A stretch of 64,000 nt of DNA, from the NCBI GenBank assembly GCA_965232575.1, contig CBDDPZ010000008.1:1-64000 (forward strand). The letters run 5' to 3'. The DNA comes from Bin5 sp965232575. Its GTDB lineage: Bacteria > Chloroflexota > Anaerolineae > Caldilineales > Caldilineaceae. The position numbers and the translations under genes were made by a program. The stretch's first letter is position 1; the number at the start of each line of letters is the position of its first letter. This document shows positions 42,167-51,291 of this stretch, in pieces. Below the pieces are notes generated by a model, which saw nothing but the letters and a program-made list of their open reading frames with translations, was not told the DNA's origin and made no database searches.

Positions 42167-42556
42167 ATGACCAAAGCGAAACTCGGAACATTCGAAGAGT
42201 TGCTGCAGCTCTCTGAAGAGACCATGCGGCCTATTGTAACAGCGCTTCGGGAAACTGTGTTCCAAGTCGATCAGAAGGCATGCGAGGTGGTTCGCCTTGG
42301 CGACCGAGCTGCGACCTATGGCGTGGGTCCACGGAAGATGATCGATGGCTACGCCTATATTCTGCCGCATAAGAAATGGGTCAATCTCGGCTTTTATCAA
42401 GGTGTAGACCTGGCAGATCCGGCGGGTCTGCTGGAGGGGACGGGTGCCAAAATGCGCCATGTGAAGATTCGCTCAGTTGATGACGCAGATCAACCGGAGG
42501 TTCAAGCTCTAATCAAGCGAGCACTTGATAAGCGCAGAGAGACTCTCGCCCAATAA
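42167..42556 (+). CDS. DUF1801 domain protein
   Basis: A 129-residue protein. Residues 30-110, with VVRLGDRAATYGVGPRKMIDGYAYILPHKKWVNLGFYQG, then a Gly-rich turn GLLEGTGAKMRHVKI and a final helix, match DUF1801 (YdhG-like) proteins whose biochemical role is unknown. It starts at an ATG preceded by GAGGGAAA. Twelve bases separate it from the VOC gene, so they form an operon. Confidence 0.8.
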   Translation: MTKAKLGTFEELLQLSEETMRPIVTALRETVFQVDQKACEVVRLGDRAATYGVGPRKMIDGYAYILPHKKWVNLGFYQGVDLADPAGLLEGTGAKMRHVKIRSVDDADQPEVQALIKRALDKRRETLAQ

Positions 42557-42568
42557 GGAGACCAAGAT

Positions 42569-42970
42569 ATGGGCTCGACTAAGTTGTATGAAGCCGCTTT
42601 TCCCTATGCGGATGATGTTCTGGCACTGCCGGTTGAGGATATCGATCAAGCTTCCGCGTGGTACCGAGAGACGTTTGGACTCACAGAGGTCGAACGGAAG
42701 GATCACCCTGTGCCGACGGTAATCCTTGAGCGCGACGGCGTTCAGATCGGATTCGCGGTAAACGGAGGTGATGCCAGTAACGATGGCGCGGCGATTCGAG
42801 TGACCGACATCCACAGAGCGCGCCAGGAGCTGGAGGGCAGGGGGATCGAAATCGGGAACTGGCGCGTGGACGAGATGGATGGGCAGAAGTTGCAGGTCTT
42901 CTTCGTTATCGCCCCGGATGGGCTCTGCTACTACTTTCACCAGCCGATTGGGGACGGGGAGGACGGTTAG
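42569..42970 (+). CDS. VOC (glyoxalase/bleomycin-resistance) superfamily protein
   Basis: A 133-residue metal- or ligand-binding protein with two beta-alpha-beta-beta-beta modules: VLALPVEDIDQASAWYRETFGLTEVER and, later, IRVTDIHRARQELEGRG then VFFVIAPDGLCYYFHQP. Potential metal ligands are E in PVEDID and in the second strand, although a conserved His is not obvious. Substrate unknown. AAGGAG precedes the ATG. Second gene of the DUF1801-VOC pair. Confidence 0.82.
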   Translation: MGSTKLYEAAFPYADDVLALPVEDIDQASAWYRETFGLTEVERKDHPVPTVILERDGVQIGFAVNGGDASNDGAAIRVTDIHRARQELEGRGIEIGNWRVDEMDGQKLQVFFVIAPDGLCYYFHQPIGDGEDG

Positions 42971-43262
42971 ACGAGCTGATCGAGGAGAGGAGATCGGATG
43001 TAGATCAGGTTCGGGGTGCAGTTGCGTTTCCATAGGCGGATTGCACTGCCTGTTCCATCGCTGCGATCTCTTCGTTTGTCAGAAAGTCGAAGTGGCTGGC
43101 GTGTTTACGTCGGGAGAGTCGGCCGTTGTTTCATCGTCGATTTCGTCTTGTCGAACTGAACCACAGGATCTTCCAGCCTAACGAAGTCAATGCAAAACAG
43201 ACTGTTACCAAGGGGATTGTCCAAGCAAAACAGTTACAAGCCTTTTATTCCGGCTCAATGGT

Positions 43263-43427
43263 TCAGCCGGCAAATGGAGCAACGGTACCGGCCACTACCA
43301 TAAACCCCAGCACGGCTAACGCGGTCATCATCAGGATGATCATGTTGCTACGACGCGTCGCGGCACGCTCAGAAACCAGCTCAGATTCCAACTCGATCCG
43401 TGTCATCCTCTTGATGTCCTTCGCCAT
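43263..43427 (-). CDS. 54-residue single-pass membrane protein
   Basis: An unrecognised small gene. ATG at 43427 is preceded by AGGAGG eight bases upstream, an ideal ribosome binding site. The product has a charged start (MAKDIKRMTRIELESELVSE, then RAATRRSN) and one membrane helix, MIILMMTALAVLGFMVVAG, ending in TVAPFAG. The arrangement (positive cytoplasmic face, one helix) fits an inner-membrane microprotein. It has its own near-consensus promoter. Function unknown; it stands convergent to the VOC gene. Confidence 0.8.
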   Translation of the reverse strand: MAKDIKRMTRIELESELVSERAATRRSNMIILMMTALAVLGFMVVAGTVAPFAG

Positions 43428-43480
43428 GATCTTACCTCCTGGGTCCCCGCCTGGCCGGCTGGATATTATCTCGTAGATTT

Positions 43481-43509
43481 AATATAGCACAATTGTTCTA
43501 ATTTGTCAA
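43481..43509 (-). promoter_or_regulatory. Near-consensus promoter of the 54-residue membrane protein
   Basis: On the minus strand TTGACA, 17 bases, TATATT. The predicted start is near 43474, leaving a 47-base leader that holds AGGAGG. Confidence 0.85.
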
Positions 43510-43775
43510 GACCCAGTTTCAATTTTGATCGTAGTTGCGCGGCGGCATTGGCGAGTATTGTACGAACCGTCGCAACAGGTGACGTCAGCGTAAGCCTCTC
43601 TACAACCCGAGGCCTCCTTTTGCGGCATAATTGTCATATGTGCGGCAGGTAAGTTGCCTGCAGACGAAGTGCAGACGCAAGTACAATACATTGGTGCGAT
43701 GCGGCGCGACCGCATCGCAGCGCATGGTTGTCCGACCGCTGGTCACCAGTGTTTTCAACACTAAGGGGGAATCCC

Positions 43776-45074
43776 ATGTTGAGGAATAGATGGACCCAGT
43801 TAAGCGGCCCGCTCATGATCGCTGCGTTCATTCTGCTGGCCTGCGTTCCGATCGGGTCGGAAGAGGCGCCGTCGCAGTCCGCAGCGGCGACGGAAAGCGA
43901 AAGCGACGAGGCGGTGACGGCCGACACGGGCAGCGACGAGGCAGACAGCAGCGACACCAGCGCTCTGGCGACGGCCAGCGTCAACGCGGGTGTGCCACAA
44001 CTGAGCGGCGAATTGATCACGGACGGTGTTCCGCCTCCGTTCCGCACGCGCGGTTTTTCTACCGATTTTTCGCGAAGGACGGTGGAATGGGACTCGATCC
44101 TTTCCGGCGGCCCGCCCAAGGACGGTATTCCAGCGGTCGACAATCCGGAGTTTGAGTCGATAGCTGCAGGGGATGAGTGGTTGGAGGACCTGGAGCCGGT
44201 GATCCTGTTCAGCCATGGCGAGGTGTCCCGCGCCTACCCTCTGAGCATCCTGATCTGGCACGAGATTGTGAACGACGAAGTCGACGGTCAGCCGGTCTCA
44301 ATCACTTTCTGCCCGCTGTGCAACGCCAGTATCGCCTTTAACCGCAACTTTGACGGTCAAGTCCTCGATTTCGGCACGACCGGGCGGCTGCGCAATAGTG
44401 ACCTGATCATGTACGACCGCCAGACGGAAACCTGGTGGCAACAGTTCACGGGCGAAGGCATCGTTGGCAAGTATGCCGGCGAGCAGTTGAACTTCCTATC
44501 CAGCCAGGTGATTTCCTGGGGGGACTTCAAAGACGCTCATCCGGATGGAGAAGTGCTGGCACGGCCAAACATGCCTCGCAACTACGGATACAACCCGTAT
44601 GTAGGATACGACAGCACATCCCGGCCCTTCCTCTTCCAGGGCACACCGGATTCCCGCTTAGCGCCGGCCGAACGTGTTCTCGGCCTGACGACAGAGACCG
44701 AGGCCATCGCCTATCCTTTCGCGGCACTGGAGGAGGCCGGCGTCGTTCATGACTCGTTCGGTGGTGTTGAACTTGCAATTTTTCACAAAGCCGGGCTGGC
44801 CAGTGCGTTAGATACTTCCGTGATCAGTCAAGGCCGCGACATTGGCGCCGTGGCGGTCTACGAACGACAGGTCGGTGATCAGCTTCTGACCTTTTCCCCC
44901 AACGAAGACGGCACTTTCAGCGACGCCGAGACGGGCAGCACCTGGGACATTTTGGGAGAGGCCGTCGAAGGCCCCCTGGCGGGAGAGAAGCTGACCCCAA
45001 TCCTCCATTTCGATCACTTCTGGTTTGCGTGGGCGGCTTTCTTCCCGGCTACGGAGCTTTACGGCTCGAGCTAA
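43776..45074 (+). CDS. DUF3179 domain lipoprotein
   Basis: A 432-residue exported protein. The signal peptide ends in LLAC with C23 as the lipidated residue; residues 24-65 are a Ser/Asp/Glu-rich linker. The DUF3179 body includes RAYPLSILIWHEIVND near 175, ITFCPLCNASIAF near 197 and WWQQFTGEGIVGKYAG near 245; paired Cys of CPLC may bind metal (inference). ATG 43776 was chosen over the longer frame from 43728 because it begins the signal peptide and follows AAGGGGGA. The family's function is unknown. Confidence 0.9.
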   Translation: MLRNRWTQLSGPLMIAAFILLACVPIGSEEAPSQSAAATESESDEAVTADTGSDEADSSDTSALATASVNAGVPQLSGELITDGVPPPFRTRGFSTDFSRRTVEWDSILSGGPPKDGIPAVDNPEFESIAAGDEWLEDLEPVILFSHGEVSRAYPLSILIWHEIVNDEVDGQPVSITFCPLCNASIAFNRNFDGQVLDFGTTGRLRNSDLIMYDRQTETWWQQFTGEGIVGKYAGEQLNFLSSQVISWGDFKDAHPDGEVLARPNMPRNYGYNPYVGYDSTSRPFLFQGTPDSRLAPAERVLGLTTETEAIAYPFAALEEAGVVHDSFGGVELAIFHKAGLASALDTSVISQGRDIGAVAVYERQVGDQLLTFSPNEDGTFSDAETGSTWDILGEAVEGPLAGEKLTPILHFDHFWFAWAAFFPATELYGSS

Positions 45075-45109
45075 GTTCAGTGGTCAGAAAATTCACTGGC
45101 CGCTGGTTT

Positions 45110-45913
45110 TCAGGGTTGCCAGCAGCTTCCGGTCAGGGATAGCTCTTCGAAATTCAGGGGGGTGACTCCTGTCTGATCGAGCCTCACCCGATAGCGGCGC
45201 CAGGGAAGATAAAAGTACGTATACCCACGCAGACAGACCTGTGCCTGCGGCTTTTCGATGTCTCCGAAGACATCAGGAGCCTCCACGGGAACGTAACGAA
45301 TATCCTCCAGGGCCAAGCGGTGGACCCACAGGCCCGTTACTCCGTAAGTTGATTCGGCGGCGCGACGGGCATTGACCGAAAGCCGCAGCTCATCGCCCGT
45401 TACATGTGCTGCCGGAGGACTGAAGTAGCGGGGCAGCAGGCCCCAGGACAAGAGGACGAACGTCACAAAAGACAGCAGCCGAAAACGCAGCCCCCTCTCT
45501 TTTAGCTGAATAGCTTCGCTCAGAATACGCCAGACAACTATACCCCCGAACAACAACAGCCACAGCAGCAGCAGGTTCAGGAGAAAGTCGCCGATATAGA
45601 TCTGAATCGATCCCTCGGAGGAAAGTGTGGCGAAGGGGAGAGGGAAACCAAGGCGACCGGGGCAGAGGTCAATGCAGCCGGCGCTGTGAGGCGGGACGAC
45701 GAACAGATAAAAGGCCGCCACATTCAACACTACACTGAACAGAAGCGTGCCGGCAAAGACAGCGTACCAGCGGCCCGTTTGCTGGGTCCACCAGATCACC
45801 AACAAGGCGCCCAGAATAAGGCCGACAATCCCCAAGATCAGATGTGTGATGCCAGCGAAATGTATCAAGCCTTCAGGCCAAATTGCAGTTGTTACTGGCC
45901 ACTGACCCCGCAT
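45110..45913 (-). CDS. Polytopic membrane protein of unknown function
   Basis: A 267-residue protein with about four membrane helices (residues 20-44, 50-72, 108-130, 148-166) followed by an extracytoplasmic C-terminal region of about 100 residues with LRLSVNARRAAESTYGVTG and a Trp/Tyr/Arg-rich end (GYTYFYLPWRRYRVRL). I do not recognise it. Its ATG overlaps the TAA of the 840-residue gene by one base (TAATG), so it is translated with that protein and is last in a three-gene operon. Confidence 0.65.
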   Translation of the reverse strand: MRGQWPVTTAIWPEGLIHFAGITHLILGIVGLILGALLVIWWTQQTGRWYAVFAGTLLFSVVLNVAAFYLFVVPPHSAGCIDLCPGRLGFPLPFATLSSEGSIQIYIGDFLLNLLLLWLLLFGGIVVWRILSEAIQLKERGLRFRLLSFVTFVLLSWGLLPRYFSPPAAHVTGDELRLSVNARRAAESTYGVTGLWVHRLALEDIRYVPVEAPDVFGDIEKPQAQVCLRGYTYFYLPWRRYRVRLDQTGVTPLNFEELSLTGSCWQP

Positions 45914-48435
45914 TACCGGCGAATCCGAACAGGGCCGGTATAACGCTGCCAGCAGAGGAAGATGCGGTCATAATATCCTGGCAGTTGGCCTCGCATCTGG
46001 GGCCGCCCTTCACCTGTCCACTCCTCCAGCCGTGGAACCCTATTGCCCGACCTCGCACTGATCAAAACCGAGCCATCAGCGCAGGCGGCGTAGTCCCCGA
46101 CCACATCGCCCAGCGGGTAGAGATAGGAAGAACGGGCTGCGGAACCCGTCTTTCGCAGGTCCACTTCGGTGATACCGAATATCTCCAGTGAAAACACGCC
46201 CTGGGGTGAAAAACGGCTACGTGCAAGGAGAATCCGATCGTCGTCCCGCCAAGCCACCTGCGGGGCGAAAAACTCGAATCTTGTCTGGGTTTGGGCGCTC
46301 AACCGGCCGCGGGCCCCCGCACCGTTGGGAGCCATCTCCCGCACCCACAGCTGATTGGCGGGACGGACAAAGCCGACAGTCAAGCTCGGATGCTGAGGAT
46401 CATAGGCCAGATGGGCCAGGCGGCGGTTGCCGGGGCTGAGCTGAAACGGCCCGCGATAGATGCCCTCGGGCGCCAGCCGACTCACATTGATTTCTCCCTC
46501 TGCATTCAGATCAACACGGTACAGTCCGGTATACTGACGCCCTGCATCCAGATTGGCGGTATCGATCACGAACGAACGTCCATCTCCGGCGCCGGCCAGC
46601 GCTGCTATCAGCGTTGGTTCAGTTGAGGTGTTGGCCCTTCCCCCCAACTGGGAGGTAGAAGCCTGCACGCGCAGAACAATCTCGCCATTCTGGCTGTCGT
46701 AGTGCCATAGCCGCCACTGAGCCAGCCCGACCTGCGGCATCTCGATCCACCAGATATCGCCGCGCTCGTCTGTTACGATTCCCCGCACTCCGTTGAAGGG
46801 ATATGCCTGGAAGGACAGTCCAATTCCGTCCCCGCGTACATACAGGAAGCCGTTTCGGTCGGCGGGCGCGTTGGCATCAGGGATTACGAATCCTTCGGCG
46901 CCTTTGTAGATTGGCAGCACATTCTGTCCGGTTTCACGGACGACGGTCACCACACCATCCTGGTGCAAGAGGAAGATTCCGGGGTCGCCGCGCTTCCCCA
47001 ACAGTGCAACAGCCTTGCCGCTCTTCCTGGCGGCGGAGAAAGTCGGCACATCCATGCGTTTCACGCGCTGGAATTCAGGAGGAGCGACGATGCGCATGCT
47101 TGAGACGGCCACGCTCCCACCTTCTTCTTTGCGCCCCGCCACATAGACCCTTGTACCCGGCCAGAGGAACTCCGCCCCGGCGTCCAGCCATTCACCCTGG
47201 GAGGCCCCGAAGATTCCGCTCCACAACATAATCCGCTCCGCAAGCGGGTCGATATTCAACAGCAGGACTTCACCGCTATCCGTGCGAACGGAAACCAGTT
47301 CAGTGGGATCGGCCGGATCCGTTTCGTCGAGTACGGTCGCTGCAAATTCATCAGCCTGAGGAGAAGGGGTCTGTGCTGGTCTCAGGTCAACGGCGGACGA
47401 TTCTGTGGGTATGTAGTCCTCTGCTTGCGCCGAAGTAACCCGTGTGGCAGTCGGTGTCGGCGCGGCCGTGGCAGTCGGCGTTGGTGTCGGCGTGAATGTC
47501 GCCGTTGGCGTGTGTGTTGGCGTCAGAGTCGGCGTGAAGGTTGCCGTCGGCGCGCTTGTCGGGGTTTCCGTTGCCGTCGGCGTTATTGTGGGTGGTTCTG
47601 TCGGGGTGGCAGTTAGCGTGGCAGTTGGCGTGGCCGTCACCAACTCGGTTGCTTCAATCGGTGGTGGTGTCACCTTGATCCCGATGCCGGGCGGGCGCGA
47701 GCCGAACGGCCGGATGCGGATGCCCTCATCCGTATAGCTCAGCAGCGTCGTCAGATCGCCGTCGACCTCCAGTAGCTCGACCGCCATCCAACCTTCCTCG
47801 CCGTCCAGCTCCGTCCTCGGATCGGTTACTTTCAACAGGACCCAGGTACCGCTGGCAACGATTCCCCCAATGGTGACCTGGACATCCTGGCCCAGACGCG
47901 CCAGTACGTCATCCTGCATGGAGGGACCGGCCCGCAGACGGGCAGGGAACAGGACGACACGCCCCGTCACATTGTCAGGCGCGCCAATTTCGATTTCCGA
48001 AGGGAAGACACTGATCGGCACATAGAGTTCCGTCGCTGTCGGCGTTGGCGTGACAGTCGATGTCCAGGTTGGTGAAGGTGTCGCTGAATCGGTCGGTGTC
48101 AGCGTCGGTGACGGGATGTCTGTAGCCGTTGCTGACGAAGCAGAGACGTCCGTCGGCGTAGGGGGAACAGTGGCGACCGTCATCGCGTTGGCGGCGGGGG
48201 TGGGGGTGGTCGTAGTCGTTTGGGCCGACGATTCCGATTGCAGCGCCGAAACATCGGTCGATCTACCGTCGGCCGTTGGCAAAGCGACTGGATCGACGTC
48301 GCGCAGTAAGAGCGACAAAAGCACCAGTAGCGAAATGACAATGGCGAAAACTACGCCGGCCGCAAGTGGATTCCCCCATAACAGGCTTCGCCCGGCGGCC
48401 AGGGTTTTCCCCAAACGCAGGAATCTATTGTTCAT
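45913..48435 (-). CDS. Membrane-anchored protein with Pro/Thr linkers, SH3-like domain and beta-propeller-like C-terminus
   Basis: An 840-residue protein. Residues 21-46 form a membrane helix (GVVFAIVISLLVLLSLLL); 50-140 are Thr/Pro/Ser-rich; 155-235 look like a bacterial SH3 domain (VLFPARLRAGPSMQDDVL, GEEGWMAVELLEVDG); 265-350 are a second long T/P repeat; 370-840 contain blade-like units with DxxGxxxWI-type strands and closing Asp/Trp (DERGDIWWIEMPQVGL, LAYDPQHPSLTVGFV, VAWRDDDRILLARS), typical of WD40/TolB-like propellers. It should sit on the outside surface. Middle gene of the operon from 49270 to 45110. Confidence 0.7.
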   Translation of the reverse strand: MNNRFLRLGKTLAAGRSLLWGNPLAAGVVFAIVISLLVLLSLLLRDVDPVALPTADGRSTDVSALQSESSAQTTTTTPTPAANAMTVATVPPTPTDVSASSATATDIPSPTLTPTDSATPSPTWTSTVTPTPTATELYVPISVFPSEIEIGAPDNVTGRVVLFPARLRAGPSMQDDVLARLGQDVQVTIGGIVASGTWVLLKVTDPRTELDGEEGWMAVELLEVDGDLTTLLSYTDEGIRIRPFGSRPPGIGIKVTPPPIEATELVTATPTATLTATPTEPPTITPTATETPTSAPTATFTPTLTPTHTPTATFTPTPTPTATAAPTPTATRVTSAQAEDYIPTESSAVDLRPAQTPSPQADEFAATVLDETDPADPTELVSVRTDSGEVLLLNIDPLAERIMLWSGIFGASQGEWLDAGAEFLWPGTRVYVAGRKEEGGSVAVSSMRIVAPPEFQRVKRMDVPTFSAARKSGKAVALLGKRGDPGIFLLHQDGVVTVVRETGQNVLPIYKGAEGFVIPDANAPADRNGFLYVRGDGIGLSFQAYPFNGVRGIVTDERGDIWWIEMPQVGLAQWRLWHYDSQNGEIVLRVQASTSQLGGRANTSTEPTLIAALAGAGDGRSFVIDTANLDAGRQYTGLYRVDLNAEGEINVSRLAPEGIYRGPFQLSPGNRRLAHLAYDPQHPSLTVGFVRPANQLWVREMAPNGAGARGRLSAQTQTRFEFFAPQVAWRDDDRILLARSRFSPQGVFSLEIFGITEVDLRKTGSAARSSYLYPLGDVVGDYAACADGSVLISARSGNRVPRLEEWTGEGRPQMRGQLPGYYDRIFLCWQRYTGPVRIRR
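47440..47645. repeat. Low-complexity tandem repeat encoding Thr/Pro linker
   Basis: On the plus strand this reads as runs of GTYGGYGT-like units in a 6- to 12-base period, which encode TPT/TPTAT repeats on the minus strand. A shorter run lies at 48030-48210. It is a coding linker rather than a structural DNA repeat. Confidence 0.7.
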
Positions 48436-48487
48436 CGGCCGCGCTCAAACTGCGAAGCGGCAGCGCATTTCTCAGAATTCGCCGTCA

Positions 48488-49270
48488 TCAGTTCTGTACT
48501 GTCACCGTCACGCTACAGGGTTCCGGATAGTTGCCAGTGGTATCCACCACAACGACCTGAATGACATAGGCGCCGTTCGCCATAGCACTGCTGTTCAGAT
48601 TGCCGAGAAGCCCACCGACCACAGGGCTTTCAGCACCGTCAAAGTAGTTGAAACTCTGATTTGCGCCGCTGGGCGCAAACTCCAGCTTGTAGAAGGAGAA
48701 GTGATCGTGCTGGGCTGTACCCACAATTGGGACCTCCCCGCTCACGATCGCCCCGTTTCCCGGCGACAGAATGACTGCACGTCCGTCCGGACACAATGCC
48801 GGAGAGACGGGAAGAGGGTTGGGCGTGGGATCAGACTGCTCTGACTGTGTATCTTCCTCTTGAGTGTCCGGCACAGGAGTAGAGACAACGATGCGGATTG
48901 GCTCCGGGGTTGACGTCGGTGGTTCCGGCGTGAATGTCGGCGTCGGAATCAGGGAAGATAATGACGTATTTGGGGATGTCGAAGAGTCGTCCGGCAATGA
49001 GAGAACTGAAGATGACTCCACTGCGATCATTGCCTCGCGCAGCGTTGTGCTGGCGAAATAGGTGAATCCCATTACCACGAGCATCAACAGCGCGGAAAGG
49101 AAGATGCGGTACAGATCGTCTATCGCCTTGTCCCGCTCCAGGGAAAAGACGGCCTGTCGCCGCTCAGCGCGTACCTGCCACGTGCGATATAGTTGAAATA
49201 GAGCCAGCAGACCACACGTTGCATAGATATAAGGTGCAATGTTGGCAATGGCCTCGACCAGAAAACCCAT
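48488..49270 (-). CDS. Membrane protein with Pro/Thr linker and C-terminal beta domain
   Basis: A 260-residue protein with two membrane helices (about 11-27 and 58-78), a Thr/Pro/Glu-rich linker (105-155) and a C-terminal beta-sandwich-like region (AVILSPGNGAIVSGEVPIVG, then YVIQVVVVDTTGNYPEPCSV), which resembles Ig-like or FN3-like domains. I do not know a family. It is the first gene of the three-gene minus-strand operon, 52 bp before the propeller protein. The shared architecture (membrane helix, TP linker, beta domain) suggests a cell-surface assembly. Confidence 0.65.
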   Translation of the reverse strand: MGFLVEAIANIAPYIYATCGLLALFQLYRTWQVRAERRQAVFSLERDKAIDDLYRIFLSALLMLVVMGFTYFASTTLREAMIAVESSSVLSLPDDSSTSPNTSLSSLIPTPTFTPEPPTSTPEPIRIVVSTPVPDTQEEDTQSEQSDPTPNPLPVSPALCPDGRAVILSPGNGAIVSGEVPIVGTAQHDHFSFYKLEFAPSGANQSFNYFDGAESPVVGGLLGNLNSSAMANGAYVIQVVVVDTTGNYPEPCSVTVTVQN

Positions 49271-49477
49271 TGGCAGTTACTGAACCGGGACGCCAAACAA
49301 CCTGACTGGTTGCCGCGGGCACCAGGTCCGGGAGCAAGATGACAACCAAGAGGAAATGGAATAAACCCTATCCAAATAGTCTACCGTAGCCGAGTAGTTC
49401 CGCCAAAAAGATCTGATTTCTTAAGAGGGTGACGCCTGGGCGTGTTGGCTACGGCGCAGATGCGATCTTTGACCGCT

Positions 49478-49517
49478 TTGTCTATTCCCTGCCGATAGAC
49501 TATCATGGATAGTCTAT
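49478..49517 (+). promoter_or_regulatory. Promoter-operator of the gamma-glutamyltransferase gene
   Basis: TTGTCT, 17 bases, TATCAT form the promoter. A perfect ten-base inverted repeat, ATAGACTATC-ATG-GATAGTCTAT (49495-49517), covers the -10 box and the start point; a repressor bound there would block transcription. ATAGTCTA recurs at 49376-49383. Confidence 0.6.
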
Positions 49518-49557
49518 TCCATTTGTCCGTATCAGAAGGCTTCAGAAAGATCTGTCC

Positions 49558-51231
49558 ATGAATTTCGATTTTGTTTTTCGCTCGCGCCGCAGCAATGTCT
49601 TGGCGCGCAATGGACTGGTTGCCACCAGTCAACCGCTTGCTGCACAGGTCGGGTTGTCGATTCTACAGGCGGGCGGCAACGCGGCTGACGCCGCCATCGC
49701 CACGGCAGCAGCCCTGAACGTGGTCGAGCCGATCTCCACCGGCATTGGCGGAGACTGTTTCGCCCTCTACTGGGATGCCAAAACGGAATGTGTGACCGCG
49801 CTCAATGGGTCTGGCCGATCGGCAAGCGCGGCGTCGATCGACGAACTGCGGCGTCTCGGTTATTCCCGCATGCCCCAGTTTACCGGCCACAGCGTCAGCA
49901 TACCCGGGACCGTTGCCGGGTGGAGCGATCTGCTGGAAAAGCACGGCGACATGACGTTGACGGATGTACTCAAACCCGCCATCGATCTGGCTGAAGAGGG
50001 CTACCCCGTTACCGAATGGATAGGGCGGGGATGGGCCTCCCAGGCAGCGAAACTGCGCCGTTCACCGGAGTGGACCAGCGATGACCTGGATAATGGACCG
50101 GAGCAGCCCAGCGGTCATGAGCTTCTCATCGACGGCTGCGCGCCGCGGCCTGGACAGGTAATTCGTATCCCCACTTTGGGCCAGACGCTGCGGGCCATCG
50201 CGGCCGACGGCAAAGAAGCGATCTACGCCGGGGAATTTGCTGGCAAACTGAGCGAGCACGTACAGCGCTACGGCGGTTGGATCACGCCGCAGGACATGGC
50301 GGCCCATACCAGCACCTGGCATGAGCCTATCACGGCTGATTTTGGTGATGTTCGCCTGTACGAATGTCCGCCCAACGGGCAGGGGTTGGCGGCCATCATC
50401 GCCGCCAATCTGGCGGACGGCTTCGACCTGGCCGAAATGTCCAGCGTGGATCGTTTGCACACGCTGGTGGAGTGTATGCGCATTGGCTACGCCGAGGCCC
50501 GTCAGTGGGTCTGTGATGTCGACGTGGTACCGATCCCCCTGAGCACACTCGCCAGCCGGGCATATGCTGATCAGAGGCGTAGTGAGATAGACCCGCAGCG
50601 TGCCGCGGCGTCGGTTTCCAGCGGTTATCCCATGGCCGGTTCAGATACCGTCTATCTGACCACCGCCGACGGTCAGGGGAATGCGTGCAGTTTTATCAAC
50701 AGCCTCTACCAGGGAACGGGCAGCGGGCTGGTTGTGCCCGGGAGCGGGGTCAGCCTGCAGAATCGGGCTGCGCTCTTCGTACTTGATCCCGACCATCCCA
50801 ATTGCCTCGCTCCGAACAAGCGCCCCTATCATACGATTATCCCGGCGATGACGACCCGGGGCGGCGCGTTGCATGCCAGCTTCGGCGTGATGGGGGGCTA
50901 TATGCAGCCCCAGGGACATCTGCAGACGCTGGTCAATATGGTAGCTCTAGACATGAGCCCCCAGCAGGCCCTGGACATGCCCCGCTGGTCTTTGAGCGGC
51001 CCCCATGCTGGATTAGGCGCGGACGAAGCCGGAGGCCGGTTGGCGATCGAAGAAGGCTGGAATTACGATATCCTGGCGGAGATGTCCCGCCGCGGACATC
51101 AAGTGGCGCCGGTGCAAGGGGCGGGACGGGGCGGTTTCGGGGGCGGTCAGATAATCGTCCGAGATCCGGAAAGCGGTGTCCTGACCGGGGGAAGCGACCC
51201 GCGCAAGGACGGCTGCGCGGTCGGCTGGTAG
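49558..51231 (+). CDS. ggt: Gamma-glutamyltransferase family protein
   Basis: A 557-residue Ntn-hydrolase that cleaves gamma-glutamyl bonds of glutathione or related peptides after autoprocessing. ATPLAAQVGLSILQAGGNAADAAIA near residue 25 and ISTGIGGDCFALYW near 60 belong to the large subunit; the nucleophile is the Thr in the GSDTVYLTTADGQGNACS block near 362, where the chain is cut; GSGLVVPGSGVSLQNR and the C-terminal GGRLAIEEGW-like end follow. No signal peptide is visible, so it may be cytosolic, unlike the periplasmic E. coli enzyme. ATG 49558. Confidence 0.92.
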   Translation: MNFDFVFRSRRSNVLARNGLVATSQPLAAQVGLSILQAGGNAADAAIATAAALNVVEPISTGIGGDCFALYWDAKTECVTALNGSGRSASAASIDELRRLGYSRMPQFTGHSVSIPGTVAGWSDLLEKHGDMTLTDVLKPAIDLAEEGYPVTEWIGRGWASQAAKLRRSPEWTSDDLDNGPEQPSGHELLIDGCAPRPGQVIRIPTLGQTLRAIAADGKEAIYAGEFAGKLSEHVQRYGGWITPQDMAAHTSTWHEPITADFGDVRLYECPPNGQGLAAIIAANLADGFDLAEMSSVDRLHTLVECMRIGYAEARQWVCDVDVVPIPLSTLASRAYADQRRSEIDPQRAAASVSSGYPMAGSDTVYLTTADGQGNACSFINSLYQGTGSGLVVPGSGVSLQNRAALFVLDPDHPNCLAPNKRPYHTIIPAMTTRGGALHASFGVMGGYMQPQGHLQTLVNMVALDMSPQQALDMPRWSLSGPHAGLGADEAGGRLAIEEGWNYDILAEMSRRGHQVAPVQGAGRGGFGGGQIIVRDPESGVLTGGSDPRKDGCAVGW

Positions 51232-51291
51232 CGAAAGAACCGCTGCAACGATAAGAGAACACCAAGCATCAGGCAATTCCGAGGTTATTGA

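Noticed and set aside
42971..43262. Plus-strand ORF of about 116 codons starting at 43126
   Set aside because: It is antisense to the 54-residue gene and its promoter, with no ribosome binding site.
47440..48220. Repeat array resembling a CRISPR
   Set aside because: Units are short, irregular, without unique spacers, and translate in frame to a Thr/Pro linker.
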